Shown in pieces: positions 1 to 5,389 of a DNA stretch of 7,698 nt. Below the pieces are notes generated by a model. The model was not told the origin of the DNA, did no database searches, and saw only the letters and a program-made list of their open reading frames with translations. Both the position numbers and the translations under genes were made by a program. This stretch comes from Syntrophomonadaceae bacterium (GTDB lineage Bacteria > Bacillota_D > Dethiobacteria > DTU022): NCBI GenBank assembly GCA_003562605.1, contig PWUG01000257.1, forward strand, positions 1 to 7,698, in the 5' to 3' direction. How positions within the stretch are numbered: the first letter of the stretch is position 1; every line of letters begins with the position of its first letter.

Positions 1-557
1 AGATGCTGCAGCTGTTTTGGGATAAAGAGCAAGGAGGCCTTTCCCAGTCCGGCTTTGACAGCGGGGAGCTGCCCCTGCAGGTGCGGGAAGCATTTGACGG
101 CGCTCTTCCGTCTCCCAATTCGGTGGCTGCACAAACCCTGCTGCGCCTGGCTGCTTTTACTTCCGACGAAAACCTGCAGCGCAGGGCGCAGGAACTGGCA
201 GAAAGCTTCGGTTCTTTCCTGAAAGAGTCTCCTGCCGGATTTACGGCCCTCCTGGCAGCCGTGGACTTTGCCCTGGGCCCCGTACAGGAGATAGTAGTGG
301 CAGCCGCGGAGGCCGGCGATCCCTTACAGGGGAAAATGCTAAACGCCGTTTACGAACGTTTTCTGCCGCGCAAGGTGCTGCTCTCCTTCGGGGAAAAGGA
401 CTTTCCTCGGCTGCAGCGGATCTCGCCCCAGCTCCAGGATAAGAAACCTTTGGAGGGGAAGCCCACCGGCTATCTCTGTCGAAACTTCTCCTGCCTGCAG
501 CCCACCACGGACCCCGGGGAATGGGAAAAATTGCTGGACCGTGAAACAGCGCAATAA
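1..557 (+). CDS. YyaL/DUF255 (thioredoxin-domain, SSP411-like) protein, C-terminal fragment
   Basis: This is the C-terminal ~185 residues of a long protein whose 5' end lies left of the window. The first in-frame ATG (position 3) is probably internal, because homology-like sequence begins immediately. The run FWDKEQGG, then DGALPSPNSVA and a final CRNFSCLQPTTDP match the usual end of the YyaL/SSP411 family: FWD-x-x-GG, DGAxPSGNSVA, and a closing Cys-x-x-x-x-Cys-x-P-x-TDP. The family has an N-terminal thioredoxin-like domain (DUF255) followed by an alpha/alpha-barrel resembling N-acylglucosamine 2-epimerases; only the end of the barrel is present here. Its biochemical role is not firmly established. 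The TAA stop at 555-557 is followed 21 nt later by the next gene on the same strand, so they may be co-transcribed. The family call is from remembered motifs, not a search. Confidence 0.8.
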   Translation, partial: MLQLFWDKEQGGLSQSGFDSGELPLQVREAFDGALPSPNSVAAQTLLRLAAFTSDENLQRRAQELAESFGSFLKESPAGFTALLAAVDFALGPVQEIVVAAAEAGDPLQGKMLNAVYERFLPRKVLLSFGEKDFPRLQRISPQLQDKKPLEGKPTGYLCRNFSCLQPTTDPGEWEKLLDRETAQ

Positions 558-578
558 GCGCTATAAGGGAGAGATTCA

Positions 579-782
579 ATGTCCAAGATCCGTTTACCGG
601 AGAACCCTCTCAACCTGGCCCTTATCGTGGCACTTGTGGTGATCGTGGCGGCGATAGCCGCCTGGTTGATGACGGGTGCTCTCGCCTTTGTGATCATCGT
701 TTTTGCAACCCTGGTGAGTCTTAAATTATATATTATCTGTTCTCTCTTCCGTTTTGACCGGGCCCAAAAACGCAATAAATAA
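579..782 (+). CDS. Small two-helix membrane protein, unknown function
   Basis: A 67-residue protein with a short N-terminal polar segment, two hydrophobic stretches at about residues 12-31 and 35-57, and a basic tail (FRFDRAQKRNK). This fits a two-pass inner-membrane protein with a cytoplasmic C terminus by the positive-inside rule. A good Shine-Dalgarno (AGGGAGAG) lies about 6 nt before the ATG. It follows the YyaL-like gene by 21 nt and is followed by a terminator at 842-872, so it probably closes that transcription unit. I do not recognise a family and assign no function. Confidence 0.7.
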   Translation: MSKIRLPENPLNLALIVALVVIVAAIAAWLMTGALAFVIIVFATLVSLKLYIICSLFRFDRAQKRNK

Positions 783-790
783 CGCCCGCC

Positions 791-815
791 GCCAACGAAC
801 GCTCTGCCAACGAAC
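791..815 (+). repeat. Short direct repeat GCCAACGAAC x2
   Basis: The 10-mer GCCAACGAAC occurs at 791-800 and again at 806-815, followed by a decayed copy (GCCGTCAAC) from about 818. It lies in the 3' untranslated stretch between a stop codon and the terminator. It is probably a minor slippage duplication with no evident function. Confidence 0.5.
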
Positions 816-841
816 TTGCCGTCAACTTAAGGGGTAATAAA

Positions 842-882
842 AAGGGAACCCGCTTTTGGCAGGGGTTCCCTTCCAGTTTTTT
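842..882. terminator. Bidirectional intrinsic terminator between convergent genes
   Basis: Perfect 10-bp arms AAGGGAACCC (842-851) and GGGTTCCCTT (863-872) enclose an 11-nt loop. On the + strand the stem is followed by a T run at 877-882. On the - strand the stem is followed by TTTTTATTA. It therefore serves both the 579-782 gene (+) and the 904-1101 gene (-), which converge on it. Confidence 0.85.
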
Positions 883-908
883 CCCATTTACCTTTTTTCC
901 CATTTACC
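877..908. repeat. 16-bp tandem duplication at the LapA 3' end
   Basis: The unit TTTTTTCCCATTTACC occurs at 877-892 and 893-908, followed by a partial third copy (T7-CCC, 909-918). On the - strand it starts inside the last codons of the LapA-like gene and repeats the stop-codon region downstream, as slippage at the A/G-rich gene end would produce. It overlaps the T tract of the + strand terminator. Confidence 0.7.
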
Positions 909-1101
909 TTTTTTTCCCGGTCAACATGGAGATCAGGTAACCGATAACAAAGCCGCAGACCAGGGCAATGCCGATGAGAATGATCTGCGACATGGAGATG
1001 GTCCAGAAAAGCAGGTTCAAGTCGATAACCTGGGTATTTTGGACCATGATGATGAAAAGCAGGACGATAAGCACAATAATAGCGATTACTTTGGGTTTCA
1101 T
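904..1101 (-). CDS. LapA-like (DUF1049) small integral membrane protein
   Basis: A 65-residue protein with two transmembrane helices (about 5-20 and 39-60). They are separated by the characteristic QNTQVIDLNLLFW segment, in which an aliphatic helix runs into N-x-x-x-V-x-LNLLFW. A second helix ending in GYLISML and a basic tail GKKR follow. This is the pattern of the LapA/YciS domain (DUF1049). In proteobacteria LapA works in lipopolysaccharide assembly; short Firmicute members are widespread and their role is unclear, so no LPS function should be inferred. Start choice is supported by AAAGGGGGAT about 5 nt before the ATG. It is monocistronic on the minus strand and ends at the bidirectional terminator. 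I recognised no riboswitch or strong promoter in its leader (1102-1289 on the minus strand). Confidence 0.85.
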   Translation of the reverse strand: MKPKVIAIIVLIVLLFIIMVQNTQVIDLNLLFWTISMSQIILIGIALVCGFVIGYLISMLTGKKR

Positions 1102-1289
1102 GTTTTATCCCCCTTTCGGGCAGGGTCTTTAGGTCCGCTAGGCCCGGTTTTCCCTGTTGTCCTACCTAATTCGCCAATTGTGCTCTTTATTCCTGCAATT
1201 TAAACAAAGAGTCGCCGGGAAATAAAATTTTTTACAGCAGTCACTTCCTTTTAAATGGTTTTTCTTGAATATGCAAAATTTTGTTTAAA

Positions 1290-1335
1290 ATCACCTTAAA
1301 AGGTGATAGGTTAAAATACAATGATATGCTATTTT
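1290..1335 (+). promoter_or_regulatory. Operator A (ATCACC-N6-GGTGAT) plus -10, driving the 36-aa peptide gene
   Basis: The palindrome at 1290-1307 has perfect 8-bp arms ATCACCTT and AAGGTGAT around a 2-nt centre. Its GGTGAT half ends at 1307, and a TAnnnT hexamer (TATTTT, 1330-1335) starts 23 nt later. A further candidate hexamer, TATGCT (1325-1330), overlaps it. No recognisable TTGACA -35 is present, as expected at an activator-dependent promoter whose operator (centre near -43) covers the -35 region. The predicted start of transcription near 1342 leaves a ~39-nt leader before the ATG at 1381. The same operator recurs at 1688, 3310 and 6146. Confidence 0.7.
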
Positions 1336-1345
1336 TGAATAGCAT
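1326..1345 (+). repeat. Perfect inverted repeat overlapping the putative -10 and start site
   Basis: ATGCTATT (1326-1333) and AATAGCAT (1338-1345) form perfect 8-bp arms around a 4-nt centre (TTTG). It sits just downstream of operator A, over the predicted -10 and transcription start. It may be a second regulator site (repression by occlusion) or a hairpin at the extreme 5' end of the transcript. It is not followed by a T run, so it is not a terminator. The equivalent position at the other three operators shows no such repeat. Confidence 0.5.
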
Positions 1346-1380
1346 TCTTAAAGGAAATTAACTAACGGGGAAGAGAAATC

Positions 1381-1491
1381 ATGAAATTGAAGAAAGGGAC
1401 AAACAAAACATTTCATATGGACCGGGTAGCATGGTTATTGGTAGGAATAATAGTAGTTGTGCTCTTTATAGCCAGATTTCTTAATCTTTAA
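1381..1491 (+). CDS. 36-aa single-helix membrane micropeptide
   Basis: ATG at 1381, TAA at 1489-1491. The peptide starts with a basic N terminus (MKLKKGTNKTFHMDR), runs through a hydrophobic core of about 18 residues (WLLVGIIVVVLFIA), and ends RFLNL. It is a typical single-pass membrane micropeptide, with the N terminus predicted cytoplasmic. A purine-rich GGGGAAGAG lies 5-6 nt before the start as a moderate ribosome site. An internal ATG at 1417 would leave 24 residues and is the weaker start. It lies downstream of operator A with a short leader, the main reason to believe it is expressed. No family is recognised. It could act as a small-protein modulator of a membrane partner such as the polytopic regulator at 1760-3205, but that is speculation. 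Confidence 0.6.
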   Translation: MKLKKGTNKTFHMDRVAWLLVGIIVVVLFIARFLNL

Positions 1492-1520
1492 TCCTGTGAC
1501 CGTAAATGATGTTCCCCGCA

Positions 1521-1646
1521 TTAACTAAAGATGAAAACAGTTGTTATTACAATGACCAAAATGGTGATAACAAATAAAAGAAGGTTTCTAGTTTGTTTGT
1601 CCATGCTTATAATCACATCCCCAACCTCAAATGACTCATCGCACAT
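1521..1646 (-). CDS. Single-helix membrane micropeptide (up to 41 aa), convergent with the 36-aa gene
   Basis: The minus-strand frame ends at TAA (1523-1521). The longest version starts at ATG 1646, preceded by AAAGG with 9-nt spacing (MCDESFEVGDVIISMDKQ, then the helix). Shorter options are GTG 1616 (GAGG about 8 nt upstream) and ATG 1604 (27 aa, starting MDKQTRN). All versions keep the hydrophobic segment LLLFVITILVIVITTVFIF at the C terminus, so it is a single-pass membrane peptide. The -10 predicted from operator spacing (1665-1660) would start the RNA near 1653, leaving out the AAAGG and favouring one of the shorter starts. The start is therefore unresolved. Its 3' end is only 29 bp from that of the facing 36-aa gene, with no terminator seen between them. 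No family is recognised. Confidence 0.55.
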   Translation of the reverse strand: MCDESFEVGDVIISMDKQTRNLLLFVITILVIVITTVFIFS

Positions 1647-1659
1647 TTATGTTGCCTTT

Positions 1660-1706
1660 AGTTTACAAAAAAAATTTTTCATTAGCTATCACCTTTTAGG
1701 ATGATA
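1660..1706 (-). promoter_or_regulatory. Operator D (one mismatch) plus -10, minus strand
   Basis: On the + strand, TATCACC (1687-1693), a 6-nt spacer and GATGATA (1700-1706). One base differs from the perfect arm (GATGAT for GGTGAT). Read on the minus strand, the intact GGTGAT half faces the peptide gene at 1521-1646. TAAACT starts 23 nt beyond it (1665 down to 1660), the same spacing as at the other three sites. In the opposite (+) direction no TAnnnT occurs at that distance, which supports the minus-strand assignment. Confidence 0.6.
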
Positions 1707-1759
1707 TTGATATTTAAATAATATTTCTTGGCATATTCAGCCTGATAGGGAACACTTTT

Positions 1760-3205
1760 TTAGTGATTATTCTTTCTGCTAGTATCGTTTGTTAACATTA
1801 GTGCTAATAATTCTCTCTTTTGCGTAACCCCAAATTTCCGGTAAATATGCTTCAGATGAGTTTTTAAGGTGTTTTCGCTGATATATAGTTTTGCTGCCAT
1901 TGCTTTATTGGTTAGCCCTCGCAGCAGCAGTGCGGTTATTTCTACCTCTCGGGGAGTAAGATCCTGCTCCGAATTAAGAAGATCCATGACTTTTATCAGG
2001 CGATTCTCTTCATATATATCCTCCTCTCTGCTTTTTTTAATACCTCGCTCCGGTTTTTTGAGCTTTTTGTAGAAGTCCTTATGCATACGCTCGTTCAACC
2101 AGGGAATGACGCTGAAGGTTAAAAAAATGGAAGCCGCAGCAAATACTGCGGTAATCAGGCGGTGCTCCGCACCAATTTGCAGCAGCTGGGTGCTGATAAG
2201 TTCCCCAGCCAAAATGCTGAACAGCATTATTCCTACCGCAAAGCCGAAAAACTGAAAAGGGGCACCGTAAGTAAAGGCCAGGTCCCCGAGTACCGTCCAC
2301 ACAAACAGATCAAGAAAGGCATAGGCAGCCTCAATTAATCCTTGGGTTAAGAGCAGCCCTGCCGTACTTCTAAATAAAAGAGCAAAAGACACGAATGCAA
2401 ATCCCAGTAGGGTAACCCCTATATAAACTGGAAAGAAACGCTGTAACTTTTCCCCCCCGTAAAACATAATAACTAGAATAGCAATATAAAAAAAGTACCT
2501 GTAATAAATAAACGGGGAATAATCTATGCCCAGTGCCGGAAGAATGATAGTATACATAAATCCGCTGCATAAATAGAGCCCACCGACAAATAAACAGAAT
2601 ATAAGCAGCAAGGGAAATGAAAAAGAAGCAATTTTGGCCGGGGGCAGTGGAAGCTTTATTTTGCTTTCTGCGTGGTCGGGAAAGCTGAGCAGGATGGCCA
2701 GAGCAGCTCCCAGGGGTAGCAGGCCGGCAGTTAACCCAAAATCAGAAAGGTAAGTGTGGGAGAGGAGATTAAACAAAACATAGATAATATTGGCTATAAT
2801 AATCGTCAAGGCCATGATTTTCATACGTCCAGTGATCGTTATAAACATGGAATAAGGATAACTCCAACCCAGTATGTATACTGCTGAAGATACCCCCATT
2901 ATGGCCATTCCCCATGGCCACAATGAGGAATCTGAGAGAAGAAGCGCCAGGTGTGTTGCCAAAATCACAATTAGGCTGCCAAGCATAAGCTTTTTCCACA
3001 GGCTTCCCCGTTTAAGGAATAATCCTCCTGCAAGAAAGGCAAGGGCGTGGAAAAGAGTAAATATTCCGGGCAACGACAAGTTCAACAAATTATAATCAGG
3101 TGCATTGCCTTCTAAAAGGGGGCCGAAAAAAGGAAAAGATAGGAGCCAGCCAAAAAAACAGCTTTGGGTTAAAATCAGAAAAAGATTGTTCTTCTGTGCT
3201 TCCAT
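1760..3205 (-). CDS. Membrane-integrated LuxR-family regulator (MFS-like 12-TM domain + GerE HTH)
   Basis: This 481-residue protein is predicted to be a one-component sensor-regulator. Residues ~10-395 contain about a dozen hydrophobic segments with short loops, an MFS-like fold. A charged linker follows (HKDFYKKLKKPERGIKKSREED), then a canonical LuxR/GerE DNA-binding domain at about 415-474. Its signatures are LTPREVEI, LLRGLTNKAMA, LYISENTLKTHLKHIYRKFGV and KRELLAL. Proteins of this layout lack a receiver domain and are known in Firmicutes and abundantly in Eggerthellaceae; the ligand is usually unknown and cannot be read here. GGAGG about 7 nt before the ATG supports the start. A TATAAT at 3243-3238 provides a -10. 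It sits between operators A/D and B and is the only DNA-binding protein in the window, so it is the best candidate to bind the ATCACC-N6-GGTGAT sites. Operator B lies ~105 bp upstream of its start, so autoregulation is possible. Confidence 0.9.
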   Translation of the reverse strand: MEAQKNNLFLILTQSCFFGWLLSFPFFGPLLEGNAPDYNLLNLSLPGIFTLFHALAFLAGGLFLKRGSLWKKLMLGSLIVILATHLALLLSDSSLWPWGMAIMGVSSAVYILGWSYPYSMFITITGRMKIMALTIIIANIIYVLFNLLSHTYLSDFGLTAGLLPLGAALAILLSFPDHAESKIKLPLPPAKIASFSFPLLLIFCLFVGGLYLCSGFMYTIILPALGIDYSPFIYYRYFFYIAILVIMFYGGEKLQRFFPVYIGVTLLGFAFVSFALLFRSTAGLLLTQGLIEAAYAFLDLFVWTVLGDLAFTYGAPFQFFGFAVGIMLFSILAGELISTQLLQIGAEHRLITAVFAAASIFLTFSVIPWLNERMHKDFYKKLKKPERGIKKSREEDIYEENRLIKVMDLLNSEQDLTPREVEITALLLRGLTNKAMAAKLYISENTLKTHLKHIYRKFGVTQKRELLALMLTNDTSRKNNH

Positions 3206-3237
3206 AAAATATCCTCCACTATGCTGTAGCAGAAATA

Positions 3238-3266
3238 ATTATATCATTTTTACTCACCTATTTGCT
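3238..3266 (-). promoter_or_regulatory. Candidate promoter of the LuxR-family regulator
   Basis: A consensus -10 TATAAT reads on the minus strand at 3243-3238, 32 nt before the ATG at 3205. At 17-nt spacing (about 3266-3261) there is no good TTGACA match. A single GGTGAG, close to the operator half-site, reads on the minus strand at 3258-3253. The full operator B is centred at 3318, around -87 from this start site. That is far for direct class II activation but compatible with upstream activation or with serving only the rightward genes. Confidence 0.5.
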
Positions 3267-3308
3267 TTTATTAGTTTAATTTATAAAAAAAAATTAGGCC
3301 CAGAGTAA

Positions 3309-3355
3309 TATCACCCTTAAAGGTGATAGGCAAAAAGCTATACATCAAATATATT
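3309..3355 (+). promoter_or_regulatory. Operator B (TATCACC-N6-GGTGATA) plus -10, driving the surface-protein/sortase region
   Basis: TATCACC at 3309-3315 and GGTGATA at 3322-3328 form perfect 7-bp arms with a 6-nt centre (CTTAAA). Rightward, TATATT (3350-3355) starts 23 nt after GGTGAT, as at the other sites. Leftward, toward the LuxR gene, a TATAAA-like element is also present but at 25 nt, so two-way action cannot be excluded. The predicted + transcript starts near 3362. The rest of the 323-bp gap up to 3528 is a leader of about 167 nt in which I see no riboswitch and no clear terminator. Confidence 0.65.
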
Positions 3356-3528
3356 TATAAACAGTCCATATAAACCGTATCTTAAAAGGGAGAATGCTTT
3401 AACTTCACGAGTTCAGGTTTTTATGTGTGCACTTGAACCATGAAAATACTGGGTTGCCGGGATTGGAGGTGGTAAGCACAGTTATATTGGGGCCTACCAA
3501 ACCATATGTCAACAAGGTGGAGTGTCAG

Positions 3529-3591
3529 ATGGAGTTAGGTATCATTGCGGTTATGATCGGGGTGGTTATTGTATTTTTGTTGTTGGGATAA
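3529..3591 (+). CDS. 20-aa hydrophobic micropeptide
   Basis: The peptide MELGIIAVMIGVVIVFLLLG is almost entirely one transmembrane helix. The start is backed by one of the best ribosome sites in the window: AAGGTGG at 3514-3520, 8 nt before ATG 3529. The frame is open upstream to a stop at 3400-3402, so a longer product from TTG 3487 or GTG 3427 is formally possible. GGAGGTGG at 3465-3472 lies 14 nt before the TTG, which is long, so ATG 3529 is preferred. It is the first plausible gene after operator B, about 185 bp ahead of the surface-protein gene. It resembles the two micropeptides behind operators A and D in hydrophobic character, not in alignable sequence. Function unknown. Confidence 0.5.
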   Translation: MELGIIAVMIGVVIVFLLLG

Positions 3592-3671
3592 AAAAGTCAA
3601 AATGTGGCTTTGGTGCTAGAGCTTCTGTTTTATTATATTTGTAATAACGGGGATTCTTCCGAAAGGTGATA

Positions 3672-3740
3672 ATGGTGGTGGACATAGCGGAGCTGTTGAT
3701 ATTGACTGAAAGAAATATGGAACGTTTGACTTGGTTGTGA
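3672..3740 (+). CDS. Possible 22-aa peptide (weak call)
   Basis: ATG at 3672 follows AAAGGTGAT with short spacing and opens a 22-codon frame ending in TGA (3738-3740). The product (MVVDIAELLILTERNMERLTWL) is amphipathic rather than clearly membrane-spanning. It lies between the 20-aa peptide and the surface-protein gene on the same predicted transcript. It could be a leader peptide or chance; only the ribosome-site match and position support it. Confidence 0.22.
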   Translation: MVVDIAELLILTERNMERLTWL

Positions 3741-3775
3741 GCCAACAAAATTGCTTAATAAGGGGGAATTAAATT

Positions 3776-5290
3776 TTGCAAAAACAATTAAGGAAACAAA
3801 GGATACCAAAGTTCACCTTTATCTTAACGCTGGTTTTTTTACTGGTAGCAGGTCCCGTGGCCTTTGCCGCAGATTATGAAGCGGAATCATTCGAGGCTTA
3901 TAATAATGGGGGCTATGAATTGTCTGTTAACGTGAACGTTGAGGTAGGAACCAATTTTCATATCAAGATTGATCACGTTAGAACAGATGATAACAGTATC
4001 GTTCACTCCTGGCAGGCATCATCTGATACGGAAGGCGAACATGTCAATATTTCCTGGCCGGGATGGGACGATGATGAACTTGTCGAAGCAGGATTCCAGT
4101 CCGGGGCACATGAAGTCATCGTTTATTTTGATGGCCAAGAGATAGCTTCGGATTCATTTATGGTCGACCTTCCTGATGCTGAAACAGAGACTGAATACAG
4201 TTTTTGGGATTTTAACCCAAGCTTAACGACATTTGATGTTTACGATGACGGCGGTTTTGAATTTGACTACAGCCACGATGCTGATATTCCGGACGGTATA
4301 CAAGCAGTATTTACTGCCACCTATTACTCAGCAGATAATGAGAGTGTCTTTACAACCACTGAAACAGTGGAATCTCAGGGTGGAAATTGGCCATATGTTC
4401 AGTTTTCCGTTGACTTAGAAGAATTAGTTTCGGGTCAGTATCAACTGGTTATTTATGTTGATGGTCAATCTTTTGCACATGGTTCCTTTGATTTTGCTGC
4501 TCCCGAACCCGAACCTAAGCCTGAGCCTACACCCGAACCTAAGCCTGAGCCCACACCCGAACCTAAGCCCGAGCCCGAGCCCGAGCCCGAGCCTGAACCT
4601 GAACCTGAACTGCCCGTTGGAACAAAAGAAGTGCAAACCACATTAAATGAGGAGACCGGCAACTATGAAGCCACAGTGGACTTTGAAGAAGCCGGGACTA
4701 CCATTGACCTGGTAACGATTGAAGAAATTACCGGAACAGTTAGCGTCGAACGCTTTACCGAAACAGAAAAGGCAATTCCGGATATTTTAAAACCGGCCGG
4801 GGGTTACCTGGAAATTGAGCGCAGCGATGAGTTGGCAGGAGCCCAGGCGGTAATTAAGATGGACCTCCCGGATGTCTTGCCCGAAGATGTAAAAAAAGAA
4901 GATCTGGCACTTTACCGCTACAATGAAGCCACTCAAGATTGGGATCTTCTAGCATCGCAAGTAGTAGGTAACCAGGTTTGGGCAGAAGTTTTAGATTTCA
5001 GCCTCTTTGGGCTCTTTGCTTCCGTGGATCCGGTTGCACCTGCACCTGCACCTACTCCAACACCTGAGCCGACACCGGCTCCAGAACCTGCACCTGCACC
5101 TACCCCAGTTACTGAAACAGAACCAGAAGCTGAGGTAGATGATGAACTTGAGGCGGTTGATGAAATTCTGGAAGAGCTTCCCACGACTGACGGAGGCGGA
5201 AGGGCTTTTCCCTACGGAGTGTTCCTGGCTTTGTTCATGATAGCGGCTGGTTCACTTATCATCAGAAGGTATAGGCAACAAAACGAATAA
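3776..5290 (+). CDS. Secreted, sortase-anchored surface protein with duplicated beta domain, Pro-Glu linkers and LPTTD sorting signal
   Basis: 504 residues from a TTG start, chosen because AGGGGG lies 9 nt upstream and the signal peptide follows at once. Layout: signal peptide ~1-31 (basic start, hydrophobic core, cleavage near AFA-A). Two related beta-rich Ig-like domains follow, ~33-130 and ~140-240, both closing with a Y-x-DGQ-x-(4-5)-SF strand (HEVIVYFDGQEIASDSF and YQLVIYVDGQSFAHGSF). Then a Pro-Glu/Lys/Thr linker at 242-280. A domain at ~284-416 ends LYRYNEATQDWDLL...EVLDFSLFGLF and resembles the PGF-pre-PGF type of surface-protein module. A second Pro/Ala linker runs 418-445, with an acidic stretch to 467. 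The C terminus is a sortase sorting signal: LPTTD (468-472), GGG, a hydrophobic helix ~478-496, and RRYRQQ. Domain one is strongly acidic. The next gene is a sortase, the likely anchoring enzyme. Ligand or structural role unknown. Confidence 0.85.
   Translation: MQKQLRKQRIPKFTFILTLVFLLVAGPVAFAADYEAESFEAYNNGGYELSVNVNVEVGTNFHIKIDHVRTDDNSIVHSWQASSDTEGEHVNISWPGWDDDELVEAGFQSGAHEVIVYFDGQEIASDSFMVDLPDAETETEYSFWDFNPSLTTFDVYDDGGFEFDYSHDADIPDGIQAVFTATYYSADNESVFTTTETVESQGGNWPYVQFSVDLEELVSGQYQLVIYVDGQSFAHGSFDFAAPEPEPKPEPTPEPKPEPTPEPKPEPEPEPEPEPEPELPVGTKEVQTTLNEETGNYEATVDFEEAGTTIDLVTIEEITGTVSVERFTETEKAIPDILKPAGGYLEIERSDELAGAQAVIKMDLPDVLPEDVKKEDLALYRYNEATQDWDLLASQVVGNQVWAEVLDFSLFGLFASVDPVAPAPAPTPTPEPTPAPEPAPAPTPVTETEPEAEVDDELEAVDEILEELPTTDGGGRAFPYGVFLALFMIAAGSLIIRRYRQQNE
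4508..4612 (+). repeat. In-frame tandem repeat encoding the Pro-Glu linker
   Basis: A 24-bp unit beginning CCCGAACCTAAGCCTGAGCC is present at 4508-4531, 4532-4555 and, partly, from 4556. It decays into 6-bp GAGCCC/GAACCT repeats up to about 4612. It encodes PEPKPEPT repeats and then a (PE)n run. Such tracts are prone to length change by slippage in multiples of two residues without breaking the frame. They are typical of wall-spanning linkers. Confidence 0.85.
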
Positions 5291-5327
5291 TGAAACTAAC
5301 TTAAATATAGACATGCTAAGTAAAATA

Positions 5328-5367
5328 CCGGGTTTAAGGATTTTTTTACCCTTAAGCCCGGCTTCCT
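5328..5367 (+). terminator. Hairpin between surface-protein and sortase genes (terminator or attenuator)
   Basis: CCGGGTTTAAGG (5328-5339) pairs with CCTTAAGCCCGG (5350-5361) over 12 bp with one G-U pair and a 10-nt, T-rich loop. The stem is followed by CTTCCTTTT, an imperfect U tract, so read-through is likely. No separate promoter for the sortase is evident in the 22 bp between hairpin and sortase ribosome site. The structure therefore probably reduces, rather than abolishes, sortase expression relative to its abundant substrate. Confidence 0.65.
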
Positions 5368-5389
5368 TTTAAATATTAGGAGGAGGAAC

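Noticed and set aside
1102..1200. GC-rich leader of the LapA-like gene as a riboswitch
   Set aside because: Some short complementary stretches are visible but no conserved core of a riboswitch class that I can recognise.
856..1203. 115-aa plus-strand ORF across the LapA-like gene
   Set aside because: Antisense to a well-supported gene, begins inside the terminator hairpin, and its translation is His/Asp-rich and low-plausibility.
1290..1307. Operator palindromes as intrinsic terminators or mobile repeat elements
   Set aside because: No T run follows them, they sit upstream of genes at fixed spacing, and flanking sequence is not shared as it would be for an inserted element.
1552..1568. ATGACC-N5-GGTGAT resembling another operator
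   Set aside because: Spacer is 5, not 6, one arm is mismatched, and it lies inside the coding part of the minus-strand micropeptide; no TAnnnT pattern is associated.
3665..3670. GGTGAT half-site upstream of the surface-protein gene
   Set aside because: The matching left arm is absent (ATTCTT at the expected place), and the sequence is better explained as a ribosome-binding match or chance.
4424..4662. Gly-Ser-rich or repeat-rich minus-strand ORFs over the Pro-Glu linker
   Set aside because: Shadows of the in-frame tandem repeat; repetitive DNA keeps other frames open without coding meaning.
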